The notes under the pieces: model-generated
Seen by the model: the letters and a program-made list of their open reading frames with translations, nothing else
Database searches by the model: none
Told to the model about the DNA's origin: nothing
Translations under genes and position numbers: made by a program
Shown: piece after piece, positions 38,001 to 47,064 of the stretch
Layout of the letters: the number at the start of each line of letters is the position of its first letter
Position numbering within the stretch: position 1 is the stretch's first letter
Assembly (NCBI GenBank): GCA_030544215.1
Contig: JARZZO010000001.1
Location: forward strand, 39,955,670-40,019,669
Direction of reading: 5' to 3'
Source: Zantedeschia hybrid cultivar
Taxonomy: Eukaryota; Streptophyta; Magnoliopsida; Alismatales; Araceae
DNA: 64,000 nt

Positions 38001-41000
38001 CCTCAACCTCATAAGGATCTTATCATGGGCCAGAGACACAAGGATGGATACTGGTGACAATAATCTACCCATTCATAGATGAGTATAGCCGATTTGTATA
38101 GGAATATGAACAATGCTACCAAGCTTATATGTCTTGGGCCGATTATGTGCAACATTTATATAACTCCTACAATGTAAGGCTAGAATAAATGTATGTCTAT
38201 TTGTTTTGTTGCTTTGTGTTTATTTTTATTTTTTTACTATCATAGATTCATAGTATCATGTAATACTTAGGGATAAGGTTTTATGTCCCCCCCCCCCTGT
38301 ATTGTATTCAAGTTTTTTTTCAAAGTTAATAAAATTTCAAGGGCTTACCCGAGGTCCTAGATAAGTTTCGGGTAAATATAAATTTTTCTGATTTTTTGGA
38401 AAATTTTCCTATTTTTTGGATCTGTTTTTCTATTTTTCTTCTCTTTTTTTCTTTTTTTAAAATTGGATCGGCCAGACCGGTCCGGCTCGGTCTGGACGGG
38501 TCCGGGATCGGATCGGATCGGCCAATCCACTCGGTCAGGACCGGACCGATCCAAGTCCGATCCCCGAGTTGGTCTACCTTGCCTAAAATACATCCGAAGG
38601 GTTTTCAAGTTTCCCTAAAATGTTAAAAAAACTTAAGATGATCATAATGACCATAATGCAACATAATTACAAAAAATATCCAAAAAGTAGACTTTAAGTC
38701 TAGAAATTTAATTCCGGATAAAATTACCAAAACACCCTTACAACTCAAACACACTTAAAATAACTCTAAAATACCTTCGAAGGTTTTGAAACCTTCCTAA
38801 ATCATTAAAACTCACTTCACACACTAAAGTGACCATAATACCCCTATACCCTCCAACTTGACATAATTACAAAAATACTCTAATGGGTCTAAAATACTTG
38901 GAATCAATCGAGATAACTCGGAGCCAATCCAAAACCTTTTAAAAAGTCTCCCAATCAATTATAAACACATCTTAAACTTGGGTGAGGCCAAGGGTTTAAC
39001 CTAAAACATATCTTCATATGCATGTGCTGCCTATAGTAGTAGTGTTGCATGTTACAAGGGCATCAACGGACGGTTGATCAAGGGTTGTCGAACGGTTGCT
39101 TGACGTAATTAACACTGACCGAGGTCAGTAGAGAGAGGTCATATACTCGGATCTTCGACTGATTCGAAGTCCCGAACTCCCGGAGGGCTAATCCCAAGCT
39201 CTCATAGTCCAAGAAATAAAATAAATAAAACCGACCTATATTTTCCCAAATAAAACAAAAAGACCAAAAACGATAGGATTTAATCATAATAAAAATCTGA
39301 TAGGAGAGATAGCTAGGTCGAGTCCCAAATAGCAATCCACAATCGTTTCAAAAAAGATTGACATGTATCAGTCTAATGGTTCTGAAGACACAAATAAGGA
39401 TGAATAAGAGGAAGTTAAGGCAAGATTTGGCAAGGAGGTGGTGAAGCCCATGCAGTTTTGAAAATGAAATATGGAACCCATGTAGAGAAGAAACATAGAC
39501 TCATCCATATTCAGACTCCATAGATACTTACATGTAGCTCAACCATCCCAGTTCCAACTTTGAAAGTCTGTCAACAGAACCAACATAAAGATCATCATCA
39601 TTATCATCAAAGCCTTATCCTATGTTTTTAGGGTTAACTACATGAATCATGTCCAGCCATCTTAATCTATCCAATGCCATACTCGTGGTCATATGTAGCA
39701 CTCGTCATTTCTAACTACATCTAACCACCTCATTTTGGGTTTCCCCAACGTCTTCTACCATCCTCCACTCTAATGTTATCATGCCTTTTAACCAGTGCTG
39801 AACTTGGGCAATAATGTACATAACCAAACCATCGCAGCCTATTCTCCTTAAGCTTAATCTCAATAGCAACTACATCTAAATCCTTACGTGTGTATTCATT
39901 CTTAATCTTATCTTTTCCAATCTTACCATCTCAACATCCTCATCTCAGCAACACAGTTTTTGTACATGGTCCTTTCTTGCAGCCCAACACTAGATACCAT
40001 ATAACATAGCAGGTCTCACAGCCATCCTATAAAACCATCACAAAGGTACCTAAGGTTTTTTTGAAGTACAAACATAAGGTTAACCATTCCTTCACCAAAT
40101 AGTTCAAAATTTTACTTATCTCAATGGTAAATTGTTTGACGGACATGGCAACATAAGAAAATCTTTGGGCTAAATCACGTAATCAATTAAAAGAATGTCT
40201 CGTGTATAAAATATGGTAAATCTGTAAATCCCCAACTGGTTATAAACCAGAGGAACAAGGCCACTCCTTTACTTATAAATGGTAGAACTTTATTGCCATG
40301 GACGATACCACTTTCTTGGCCACTAAATACAACAGCGTTTCTGGTCCTTAGCAACTACCGGCCCGCTTAAAACTTTATTGAATTTTGAGAACATGGAATT
40401 ATATCAACACATTCTACACATAGATGATGGTTGGATTCATTTGAAATTATTCACATACATGATGATTTCCAAATAGCTTTCGTTAAGCAGAATGTTTCAC
40501 GATTTTTGCATACGTTATGCAGTGGATGGATAGGTATAAGGCTAACATCATACAACAACAACAGAAAAACATCTTTCTCAAAATTGTCTAAATAGTATTA
40601 GCATATGCCTTGCAATGTGTTGTAAGCATATGGGGGCATTAATGAGCAAAATAAGGGGATAGGAACAACCCAAATGTTGCGAAGTATGACAGTGGTTCTT
40701 CTTTTGCAGGGCCCATATAAACAACTGCACCTTCTGACAACAATACAATGTCATCAAACTTGCCATACACTGAACCTCTAGGCTGGTGTATGGAGCAGAT
40801 CACAGTATGTCCATCTTGTGCAAGGTGTTGGAGGGTCTCCATTACCTTCTCTGCCTGGAATGCGTCAAGTCCTACATAAATCATAAATAACAGATGGATA
40901 AACCAGATGGGTCACTTCTATCCCTGCTTTAATAAAATGGCTTGCATGCATAGTTCATATTTATTTGGATATGTAATGATGCAATCTCAGAATCTTGAAA

Positions 41001-44000
41001 TAATTATCAATGATCCCTTTGCTTGTTCAAGAAAATATTATCTGGGTAAGGGTAAAAAAAGAGGACAAAACTCAAAAGTTGATGTCACCGAGTACACATC
41101 AGTGATTAAATCAATTGTTGAAGGTTAATATCAAGGATCAATTAATTGAACAGCCATAAATAATCACACAGTTTGATGTCAAGAAGAACTGATAATTTGA
41201 CATTGAAGCATAAATAACATTGAGACTAATCATACAACAGCAAAGGGGAAGTAAAAAGTAAACTAAGGCATTGTCACCAAGGATGTAAGGAAGTTAAGAA
41301 ATTGAGAGGGGAAAAGGACCACCAGAAAAGAAATGAGGACACTAATATGGATTCCACTCAAGGAAACCAATGAAAAATACATTCAACAATTGTTCATGCA
41401 CTTTTAATTGCTTAACATGAAAGTTTGCATGGTTAGAGGAGATTTACAAATTACAAGCCGGGTTCTTACTAAGAAGCTAAACAAAAGGAGGTTCTCACTT
41501 TTATACCCACATTGCCTAGTATCTTCAGGGAAATATAAAGAAACACTAATAGATTGCAACCTTTCTTTCACTTGAGAAAGAAGTTAAAACATTTAGGTTT
41601 TTCCTTTTGATAAATATATCCCTGTAATTTTTTAGAGCACACATACCCTTCAAACAGTTGTTGTATCTAACCCTGCTATATTCTACAAAAATGTTATGCC
41701 TATGCCCTCACCATCAATTTACGGAGGGAAAAGACTATTTTTTCTTAGAATTTAGTATGCAAGGGTATAGTTGCAGATTTAGAGGATTACAGGTGTACAT
41801 CCACCAAAAAAAATAAAACAGTGCGAATTCCAAGGACAAGGTTCATCATTTCTGTCTCTAATCAACACTTTAAGCAAACAGTGCTGATGGTGAAAGGACA
41901 TACATGCAACATTTTGCATAATATAGGGGGTATTAAAGACACTAGCGTGTTTATAGGGTGTAAATGCACAATTCAAATTATTGCCAATGGTGAATGGTAA
42001 CCTTGCAATTCAAATTATTGCCAATGGTGAATGGTAACCTTACACATCACATCTACAGTTTTTGAACTGGGAAAAAGAAACTTGAACCTCAAGCAATATA
42101 ACTGGTCTTCAGCTATGACATTCTAACTCATTTCAACAGTGATTTTCCTAAGTAACTTTGCAGTAAAATAACAGAAAATATAAGCAACAAGTGAACCTGT
42201 TGTCGGCTCATCTGCAAATATGACAGACGGGCTTGCAATTAGTTCACAAGCAAGTGAAAGCCGTTTCTTTTCACCGCCACTGATGCCACGAACTTTTGCA
42301 TCTCCAACAATTGAATCAGCACAGTTGATCTTACAAGAGACAAGAACAAATTGCACATAAGGAAACAGGGTGAACCACTATACCTTAAAATGAAGAACAT
42401 GAATTGATAATCACATATATTACTCAACTTGCTGTTCAAATTTTAATAAATACAATTCCCATGAAGAGCTGACACAACAAGCAACAAATGGAGAGATAGT
42501 CAATGCTCCAAAACTTTGATCCTAAAGTATGCACACCGCTGTTTCGCCCATAAATGGGCATCTATAACAATGTTGGGACTTTTATAGTTTTAACAATGAC
42601 ATTCAAAATGAGTCAGCAAAATATGACAAGTTCACATGTCCACTGTCAGCTAAGGAAACAGAAAAGTATGATATTTTTAGTTACTTTGTTAAAAATGGCC
42701 GTCTTCTAGGCTTCTAGCTTTAACGGATGAAATCTCAAATATTGATGAATTGGATGAGCCATTGATAAAGAAAATTGTCAGTGTTCCTGAGTATGTGAAT
42801 ATGCAGGTAAATTTTATGGTTCATGTTGAAAGGAAACAGTTCCGATAAAATGGTCACTGAACCGGCCCTTTAAATGTGTCCAAAATGGTTTAGCTTTTTG
42901 AACACCCAGGATCCCAGACTAGTTTTAATTTATCCAAACTTATAAATCAAATAGTCTTTCAAATGCTGATATTTCCTCTTTCACCACCATTAATGCCATG
43001 AACTTTTGCATTTCCAATAATTGAATCTGCAGAACTAATCTTACAAGAAACAAGTATAAATTGCACAAAAAGGAAATACAGTGAGACACTATACCTTGGA
43101 ATAAAAGATGCAAATTTGAGAATCAAGTACATTATTCAATTAACTTATAATTCAGATTTTGAAATGGAAAGTACATTTCCCATAAAGAGAAAAAATGGCA
43201 AGCAAGAAATGTAGAGATGAGTGATGCTTCAAAACATTTATCTTTCATCCTAAATGTATATGCCACTGCTTCATCAATAAATGGGCATCTGTAAAAGAAG
43301 TTTGTAATTTTATAGTTTTAACAATGGCATTCAAAATCAGTCAGCTAGATACAGCAAGTTCACATGACCACTCTTAATCTTACGAAACCTAAGGGGTGAC
43401 TTTTTTCGTTGCTTTGTCGATATTTGAAAATGGTCCTGTTCTGATTTCAATGGATGAAATCTCAAGCATTGGTAAGGAGCCTTCGTGCAACCGTAAGGTT
43501 GCTACATTGTGACATGGAGTTCAAAATTCGAACCTAAAAATAGCCTTTTTGCAAAAAGGCAGGGGTAAGGCTACGTACAATCGACCATCCCCACCCCCCA
43601 CCCCAAGTGGCAGGAACCTCAGGGCACTGGGCTGCCCTATCTGGTGAAAGATTGGATAAGACATTGATAAGGAAATTAGAGGGTAGGTGTGTGTCCGTGT
43701 ATGTGCTTGCGCATGTAAATTCAATTGGCTAATTAAATTTGTTCCAAAAAGGTTTAGCTTTTTCAAAACATTCATGAATTCGCACTAAAGTTAAAACACG
43801 TAAACTGGTAAGTCTTTCAAAATGCTGATTTTTCATCTTTGCAGTTACTCTTTCTTTTTTTCCTCCTACTTCATAGACCGACACCAGAAAAGTCGGGACT
43901 TACCAAGCCCAGTCGGTATAGCAGCTTGCTAACATACTCATCTCTCGCTTTGGCCGACAACAAATCTGGGAGCTGAAGCTCAGCAGCCAGAGACAGTGTC

Positions 44001-44873
44001 TCGCGAACCGTCAGCTGTGAGAAGAAGAGGTCCTCTTGCCTCACATAAGCAACCCTGCAGAACCAAACCTTGAATAATCACATGACCCAACTCCAAGAAG
44101 TTTTATATTGCATATCATGCTGGGATAGAATTATCCGAACTTGTACTCTCCACAACTCCTCAGCCGGCCGTTGACATCCAGATACCCCGTCAGGCGCAAC
44201 CTAGGCGAGGCGGCGAGCTGCCCCGCGAGCACGTTGAGCAATGTGGTCTTCCCAGACCCCGAAGCCCCCATGATCGCCAGCAATCTCCCCGGCTTGGCCT
44301 CACCACTCACGTTCGAGAGGAGAAACCTCACCTAAAAAACACACCTTTAATTCCTAAGACTCCTCATCTTGAAAAGATTGAATGCGCAGAAGCAAGAACA
44401 TAAGCAAAAACCGATCACCAAGAACGCACATTTCATTCGGAAAACCAACAAGGTCCAAATTTTATTAAAACCCAGGAATGGAGTGATCCAGAGGAGCTCA
44501 AAAACGCCCAGAAGCAATCGTACACGATATAAAAAGCAATCGGAACCCCCGGATAGCAGATGCCCAGAGAGAAACCGTGAGCTCTCACCGCCTTGCCGCG
44601 TTTGTCCGAGAGGGTGCAGGTGATGTTCCTCCATCGAATGGTCACCGGGGGAACTCTCCCTGCGGCGCCACCGTCGCCCGGAGCTTCCGCCGCCGCCCCC
44701 GCCTCGTCCTGCTCCTCCTCCTCCTCCTCCGGCGCAGGGAGCAGCACGGGACCGGGGCCGGTGAGGAAGCGGAGGAGGAAGGCAGCGGCTAGGGCCGCCA
44801 GGACCTGGCCGAGGCTGCCGCCGGCAGCGGCCCTGAGCGCCCGAGCCCCTTTCCCGCCTAAACCGCCCGCCAT
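21411..44873 (-). CDS. ABCG7: Half-size ABCG transporter (ABCG7-like), 8 exons, C-terminal exons not found
   Basis: A spliced gene read right to left. Joined exons at 44873-44589, 44331-44141, 44054-43904, 42329-42197, 40871-40670, 31419-31143, 30599-30468 and 21631-21411 keep one frame with matching phases and no stop, giving about 530 residues. The protein has an Ala-rich N-terminus with a hydrophobic stretch (about 21-38), Walker A GASGSGKT (117-124), a Q-loop glutamine (165), the ABC signature ISGGE (225-229), Walker B VIFADEP (245-251), an H-loop His (282), and then the start of the membrane domain (exons 7-8). The sequence is of the plant ABCG7/WBC7 type. Such proteins are usually near 725 residues, so roughly 190 C-terminal residues are missing. 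Those exons were not seen in 1-21410 and may lie beyond the window or be lost. The substrate is unknown. Introns 5 and 7 are about 9 kb because of transposons. Confidence 0.88.
22646..22889 (-). repeat. 3' LTR of decayed copia element (minus strand)
   Basis: The sequence starts TGTTACATGAGAGAG and resembles 29033-29221 along its length (GATCCAC-ATTAGGGC, then ACAACCCTA-AG-GTATGTATA-ACAAC in diverged form). It is followed on the element side by a poly(C)/poly(A) run (22888-22930), which on the element strand is a G-rich purine tract next to the LTR. The two LTRs are strongly diverged, so the element is old. Confidence 0.6.
25630..27558 (+). mobile_element. Nested copia 5' LTR (1.93 kb)
   Basis: Starts TGTTGAACC and ends GGCAACA (inverted TGTTG/CAACA tips). 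It is followed at 27561-27572 by TGGTAATAGAGC, one base off the usual copia primer binding site. The U3 part carries many CGATTAA motifs (25745-26410), and a TATA-like TATAAAA occurs near 27418. Gag starts just downstream. The long LTR length suits a SIRE-like copia element. Its partner LTR is absent, so this is the 5' end of a truncated copy inside the older minus-strand element. Confidence 0.65.
27627..27730 (+). pseudogene. Copia gag N-terminus, truncated
   Basis: The frame opens MVMAASYNEGQSINCPHLFDGDDYPYWRSQMK, of which 'FDGDDYPYWRSQMK' is the conserved start of copia gag proteins (Y-x-Y-W-x-x-x-M). About 35 residues in, the similarity stops and CT-rich sequence unrelated to gag begins. 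It belongs with the nested LTR just upstream. Confidence 0.75.
27731..28480. other. Unassigned sequence in the nested insertion
   Basis: CT- and CACA-rich to about 27920 and AT-rich to 28110. A short block at 28115-28215 has repeated 'cctaggcacc / cctaagtg' motifs and looks like the end of another repeat element. No gene was recognised. Confidence 0.35.
29033..29221 (-). repeat. 5' LTR of decayed copia element (minus strand)
   Basis: Bounded by TG...CA: TGTTATGAGAG on the low side and CTTTCCAACA on the high side. It includes a (GA)n run of about 40 bp at 29039-29078. The primer binding site abuts its low-coordinate edge. No clear target duplication was found. Confidence 0.7.
30468..30599 (-). 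CDS. ABCG7: ABCG7-like exon 7
   Basis: 132 bp, 44 whole codons (ASRDGPTNKVRTRMSIASAI... to QDRMGLLQ), with acceptor CAG and donor GTTCAT. It covers the linker and the first membrane span (ASAIIFGSVFW). Confidence 0.9.
31143..31419 (-). CDS. ABCG7: ABCG7-like exon 6
   Basis: 277 bp, starting in phase 2 (completing G of YFATFG, then YNCPDHVNPAEFLADLISIDY) and ending ...LLKRAWMQ in phase 0. Acceptor CCAG, donor GTCTCT. Intron 6 (30600-31142) shows nothing else. Confidence 0.88.
32084..32198 (-). pseudogene. Relict copy of ABCG7-like exon 5 in intron 5
   Basis: On the minus strand this matches the second half of exon 5 (FSVY-KFDEIILLS against GSVYGKFDDIVLLS at protein level) and continues past the donor into the same intron sequence ('ggttgttcc'). 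It has stops and a lost frame. The similarity extends to about 31975 (the 'aaatagtattagc' region seen also at 40590). It is a local duplication now separated from exon 5 by the LTR/hAT insertion. Confidence 0.75.
33350..33450. repeat. Poly(C)/poly(G) runs flanking ACCGGT palindromes
   Basis: A run of 13 or more C, then CACCGGTTCTTAACCGG, then more than 20 G. Further ACCGGTGG copies lie at 33065-33140 and 33418-33570. The homopolymer lengths may be sequencing or assembly estimates. Confidence 0.8.
33591..33598 (+). promoter_or_regulatory. TATA box of LTR C
   Basis: TATAAATA follows 'ccccatggcc' and precedes 'ccccccaagggg', in the same arrangement as the TATA box of LTR A downstream of ACCGGT motifs. 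Confidence 0.5.
34972..34978 (+). promoter_or_regulatory. TATA box of hAT transposon 2
   Basis: TATAAAA about 290 bp inside the left end, followed by a CT-rich leader (34985-35060) and then the first transposase codons near 35150. It suits the transposase promoter. Confidence 0.5.
35150..38014 (+). pseudogene. hAT transposase gene of transposon 2, disrupted
   Basis: Segments in order are an N-terminal linker (35202-35468, ending AISRWFVYNSVPTNAAKGPY), a DUF659 part (PTPKEIYNTYLPQEV, CTIMTDGWT near 35520-35640), an intron with donor GTGAGT at about 35643, a catalytic part at 35766-36227 (VVQVVTDNAASYK, PCSAHSLDLMLEDIGKD, LLRPGVTRFAS), a middle part at 36347-36637 (KWWDIIDARWDRTLHHDLHAAG), the C-terminal dimerisation block at 36942-37151 (VLSQTTSSSGCERNWST), and a Ser/Tyr/Pro-rich tail at 37634-38014. 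In-frame stops at about 35466 and in later joins, and an apparently absent BED zinc finger, make it non-autonomous now. Its gene plan matches hAT remnant 1. Confidence 0.85.
39592..40050 (-). pseudogene. L1-type LINE ORF2 C-terminus, 5' truncated
   Basis: The minus strand reads FYRMAVRPAMLYGI, CWAARKDHVQK, DKIKNEYTRKDLDVVAIEI and KENRLRWFGYVH, all hallmark phrases of the C-terminal end of plant L1 ORF2. They are interrupted by stops and a frame change. The element ends at low coordinate with 'ggctttgatgataatgatgatg', a tail typical of plant L1 3' ends. Only the last ~460 bp are present. It lies in ABCG7-like intron 5, outside LTR C. Confidence 0.8.
40670..40871 (-). CDS. ABCG7: ABCG7-like exon 5 (D-loop and H-loop)
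   Basis: 202 bp, starting LDAFQAEKVMETLQ with HTVICSIHQPRGSVYGKFDD and ending YFATFG. Acceptor GTAG, donor GTTGTT. It contains the switch histidine. The start and end phases match exons 4 and 6. Intron 4 (40872-42196) holds AT-rich sequence and a 37-bp tandem duplication. Confidence 0.92.
41971..42044. repeat. Exact 37-bp tandem duplication in intron 4
   Basis: The block 'attcaaattattgccaat...aacctt' is repeated head to tail with a 37-bp step (41971 and 42008) and essentially no mismatches, so it is recent. Confidence 0.9.
42197..42329 (-). CDS. ABCG7: ABCG7-like exon 4 (signature and Walker B)
   Basis: 133 bp encoding INCADSIVGDAKVRGISGGE, KKRLSLACELIASPSVIFADEPTT. Acceptor TAAG, donor GTTCAC. 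It contains the ISGGE signature and Walker B. Confidence 0.93.
42972..43039 (-). pseudogene. Relict copy of ABCG7-like exon 4 in intron 3
   Basis: The minus strand reads ISSADSIIGNAKVHGINGGE, against INCADSIVGDAKVRGISGGE in exon 4. It then loses the match just after the signature. The acceptor-side intron sequence is also duplicated (42330-42660 resembles 43040-43395), as is a further stretch ending near 43845. It is therefore a tandem duplication of about 0.7 kb whose exon copy lacks the KKRLSL and Walker B part. An Au-type SINE lies in the duplicated unit. Confidence 0.85.
43471..43640 (+). mobile_element. Au-type SINE
   Basis: The phrase order 'gagttcaaaattcgaacc', 'tagcctttttgcaaaaaggcaggggtaaggctacgtacaatcgacc' and 'gcactgggctgccct' is the diagnostic 3' module of the plant Au SINE family. 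The B-box-like GTTC...CGAACC is present. It is absent from the paralogous intron segment at about 42730-42770, which dates the insertion after the exon 4 duplication. Confidence 0.8.
43904..44054 (-). CDS. ABCG7: ABCG7-like exon 3
   Basis: 151 bp encoding VAYVRQEDLFFSQLTVRETL to VSKLLYRLGL. It holds the Q-loop. Acceptor CTGCAG, donor GTAAGT, both near-consensus. Confidence 0.93.
44141..44331 (-). CDS. ABCG7: ABCG7-like exon 2 (Walker A)
   Basis: 191 bp from VRFLLSNVSGEAKPGRLLAI through GASGSGKTT to ...GEYK. Acceptor TTTTTTAG. The donor is GTTCGG, weak but the only one that restores the codon with exon 3. Intron 2 is only 86 bp. Confidence 0.92.
44589..44873 (-). CDS. ABCG7: ABCG7-like exon 1
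   Basis: 285 bp, 95 codons, starting at the ATG at 44873. It is very GC-rich. MAGGLGGKGARALRAAAGG leads to a hydrophobic stretch, then a Glu-rich run (about 49-54), then RWRNITCTLSDKRGKA at the start of the nucleotide-binding domain. Donor GTGAGA. The hydrophobic N-terminus could be a targeting or anchor segment. The ATG is the first in frame after GC-rich leader-like sequence. Confidence 0.88.
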
Positions 44874-45376
44874 GGAGACGAGGTCGCGCGCGCCAGCACG
44901 CTGTTCACTTCACTGCTCCCCGCACAGGTGATGGACGGATGATATCCGGAAGCCAAACAATAACCATGGATGTGGGGACACAAAAATTGTTCCACCGCGC
45001 ATGGTTGAGTTTGACCGTCTCACTCCGCCACGTGTTCAGTTAGTTATATATGATTTTGCATCCCATATTAAATTCGTTTTAATATCAGTAAAATAAATTA
45101 AAATATTTAAAATAATGTTTATACTCTCATCAGAAAGTTCTCGTGAGCATCCGAACCATCAGATGTTCTCGAGAACATCTTGAAGCTCTCAAGAACATGA
45201 AAAAATAAATATTTTTAAACTTTTTTTACTCACATCAGGTCTTAATTAATGCAGAATGCGGGGGCATGTGCGACTACACACGTGACGGAGTGGAACAGGG
45301 CAATCTGTTCCAACTCAGCCATGTCTGATACTGTAAGTCATTCTCCGCAAAAATTAAGCGGTACAAAATTATGAAT
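44874..45376 (-). promoter_or_regulatory. Upstream region of ABCG7-like gene with G-box
   Basis: Presumed 5' leader and promoter. A G-box CACGTG lies at 45029-45034, a W-box-like TTGACC near 45011, and a TATATA (45044-45049) could serve as TATA, though the transcription start is unknown. The region beyond is AT-rich with nothing else recognised. Confidence 0.35.
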
Positions 45377-45748
45377 GGTTTTTACATATATACCCATATT
45401 TGCATATATACTCTCAACTCTCACGTATCAATACTTTTGAAATTTTTAAAAAGTTGTATTTATATCCCTCAATCTAATGATTTTGTATAAGTATCCTTAA
45501 ATTCATTAATATTTTACATATGTACTCCTAAATTTACTAAAATCTTACATTATATACCCCCCAACACTTATGATGATATCATGATTTATGTAATATTTTT
45601 GACATATTTTGTTGAAATTCACCTAAGTTTGACGGGAAAGATATACATGCAACATTTTGAAGATTTTAAGAATATTGATGAGAATATATGAGAATTAGAA
45701 GTATACATGTAAATGCGATATATTTGAAGGGTGTATAAGTAAAAACCC
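45377..45748. mobile_element. Foldback MITE, copy 1 (372 bp)
   Basis: Inverted ends GGTTTTTACATATATACCC... / ...GGGTGTATAAGTAAAAACCC. Its interior is similar to 57435-57818, including 'atatcatgatttatg-aatgtttttgacatatttcgttgaaatt'. Flanking 10-mers AATTATGAAT and AATTAGAAAT are an imperfect target duplication. A 9-10-bp duplication fits a Mutator-like origin. Confidence 0.75.
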
Positions 45749-47060
45749 AATTAGAAATAGTAAACATCACCGGTGTTTGTATTTTTGTGTCCACATAACA
45801 TAAGATTGGCCACTGTTTAGCTATTCTACTCCGAAAATTTGCTTTGCAAAATCTTCCTAATTACACGATATGACAGTCAATTTTTTTAAGAATTTTTATA
45901 ATATATCTTTTTTAAGATGAATTAAAATGATAAATTTATTTATATATTGATTTAATGACCTCAATGTATTACTGTACTTGCAAAAATGTCTCCAATATCA
46001 GCATTCCATTAAAATTCATTTTCTAATTCCAATCAACTTTTTACAAAAGTTAAGAATATCCAAAGAGTAAGACTTGCTGAACCTGCAGCTGGTGTTACAT
46101 CCGCTATCATATTTTTTAAATAAAAAAATTACTTTTAATTTCTTTAGAAGGACCCCATTATGTCCTATGACGCTATAATCTAATCTTGGATCAAATGATG
46201 TTAAAGAAAAATCTGAAAAATCAAGAACTGACCCCAAATGCCGTACATGCCCTACTGCTTCTTACTATTCATTTAAGATTAATTTTTTATTTTTAAAATT
46301 TTTTAGACTCATCCAATCCAAGATCAGATTATACGATGATGTAGGTTGGATTGAGGCCCGCTAAAAAATATTTATTCATTCTAAAAACATCAATAGTGGA
46401 TGTTCAGTGGTGCAACAAGTATGTCTCAAGCAAAAACCCTCTATCCGTTCATGTTCTCTCTCTCTGGCACAATTTGTCAGTCAAACGAACTACTTTTATA
46501 AGGATATTTTTCCCAAAAACTAAATTTGATAGTAGAAGAATGAATATTTGCCGTATTTTTATTGAATTATTAAAAATAATATGATCATAAGGCTATCAAT
46601 TTTACAAATGAAATTTTTAAAAAACATATAATGATAAAATTTTCTTTTCTTTGCTGGTCGTCAACAATTGTACTCTGAAAAAGTCACTAGTGCCTTTTAC
46701 ATCTGAACGTTAAATAAATGAACTGAGAGAAATAGCATAGTCTACATTAGCATTCCTTTCTCTATGAATATTTTGAAACTTTATACTCTTTCAAACCGGT
46801 CCTGAGAAACTAACTAGTGATATTTGATCAGGGATCTTGCCCTCAAGGATAATCCAACTGAGTCAAAAACCATGTTGATGGCATTTAGTGAGTTTTCCTT
46901 CATCTAAACTTCATCATATCCCAACTCAGTTGAATAGGAGTCCATGCTGAGATGCCTTCAATTTGATTGATGTCTGGGCTTACTCAATTCCCACAGTTGG
47001 TTGCCATGGTTTTTTTTTTTTTTCAATTTTTCAACACTACACCATAAGAACCTGAGTTAT
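45749..47060. other. Intergenic AT-rich sequence
   Basis: No gene, element boundary or RNA gene was recognised. The open frames are short and AT-driven. Confidence 0.4.
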
Positions 47061-47064
47061 AGAA

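Larger units (their letters stand above)
34682..38581 (+). mobile_element. hAT transposon 2, complete ends (3.9 kb)
   Basis: Flanked by a perfect 8-bp target duplication CCTAAAAT (34674-34681 and 38582-38589). The ends are inverted: CAAGGTGTGCCAACTCGG on the left and, reverse complemented from the right, CAAGGTAGACCAACTCGG. Both subterminal regions are dense in GGATCGG/CGGACC motifs, as expected for transposase binding sites. It encodes a broken hAT transposase. It lies inside LTR C, so the LTR is older. Confidence 0.93.
32949..39331 (+). mobile_element. Probable solo gypsy LTR C, split by a hAT element
   Basis: Starts TGTTGAACCC and ends CCCAAATA, with a 5-bp direct repeat GCAAT at 32944-32948 and 39332-39336. 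Without the hAT insertion it is about 2.48 kb. It has a TATA box at 33591-33598 preceded by ACCGGT-rich sequence (like LTR A) and, near 39100, GACGTAATTAACACTGACCGAGGTCAGT, which matches the end of LTR A. No gag-pol sequence accompanies it, hence 'solo'. The terminal CA is imperfect, so the boundaries are moderately secure. The AT-rich parts (33800-34670 and 38590-39060) share 'AAAATACCC' motifs. Confidence 0.55.

Noticed and set aside
44577..44931. Plus-strand ORFs opposite ABCG exon 1
   Set aside because: Shadows of a GC-rich exon whose minus-strand reading joins correctly to exon 2.
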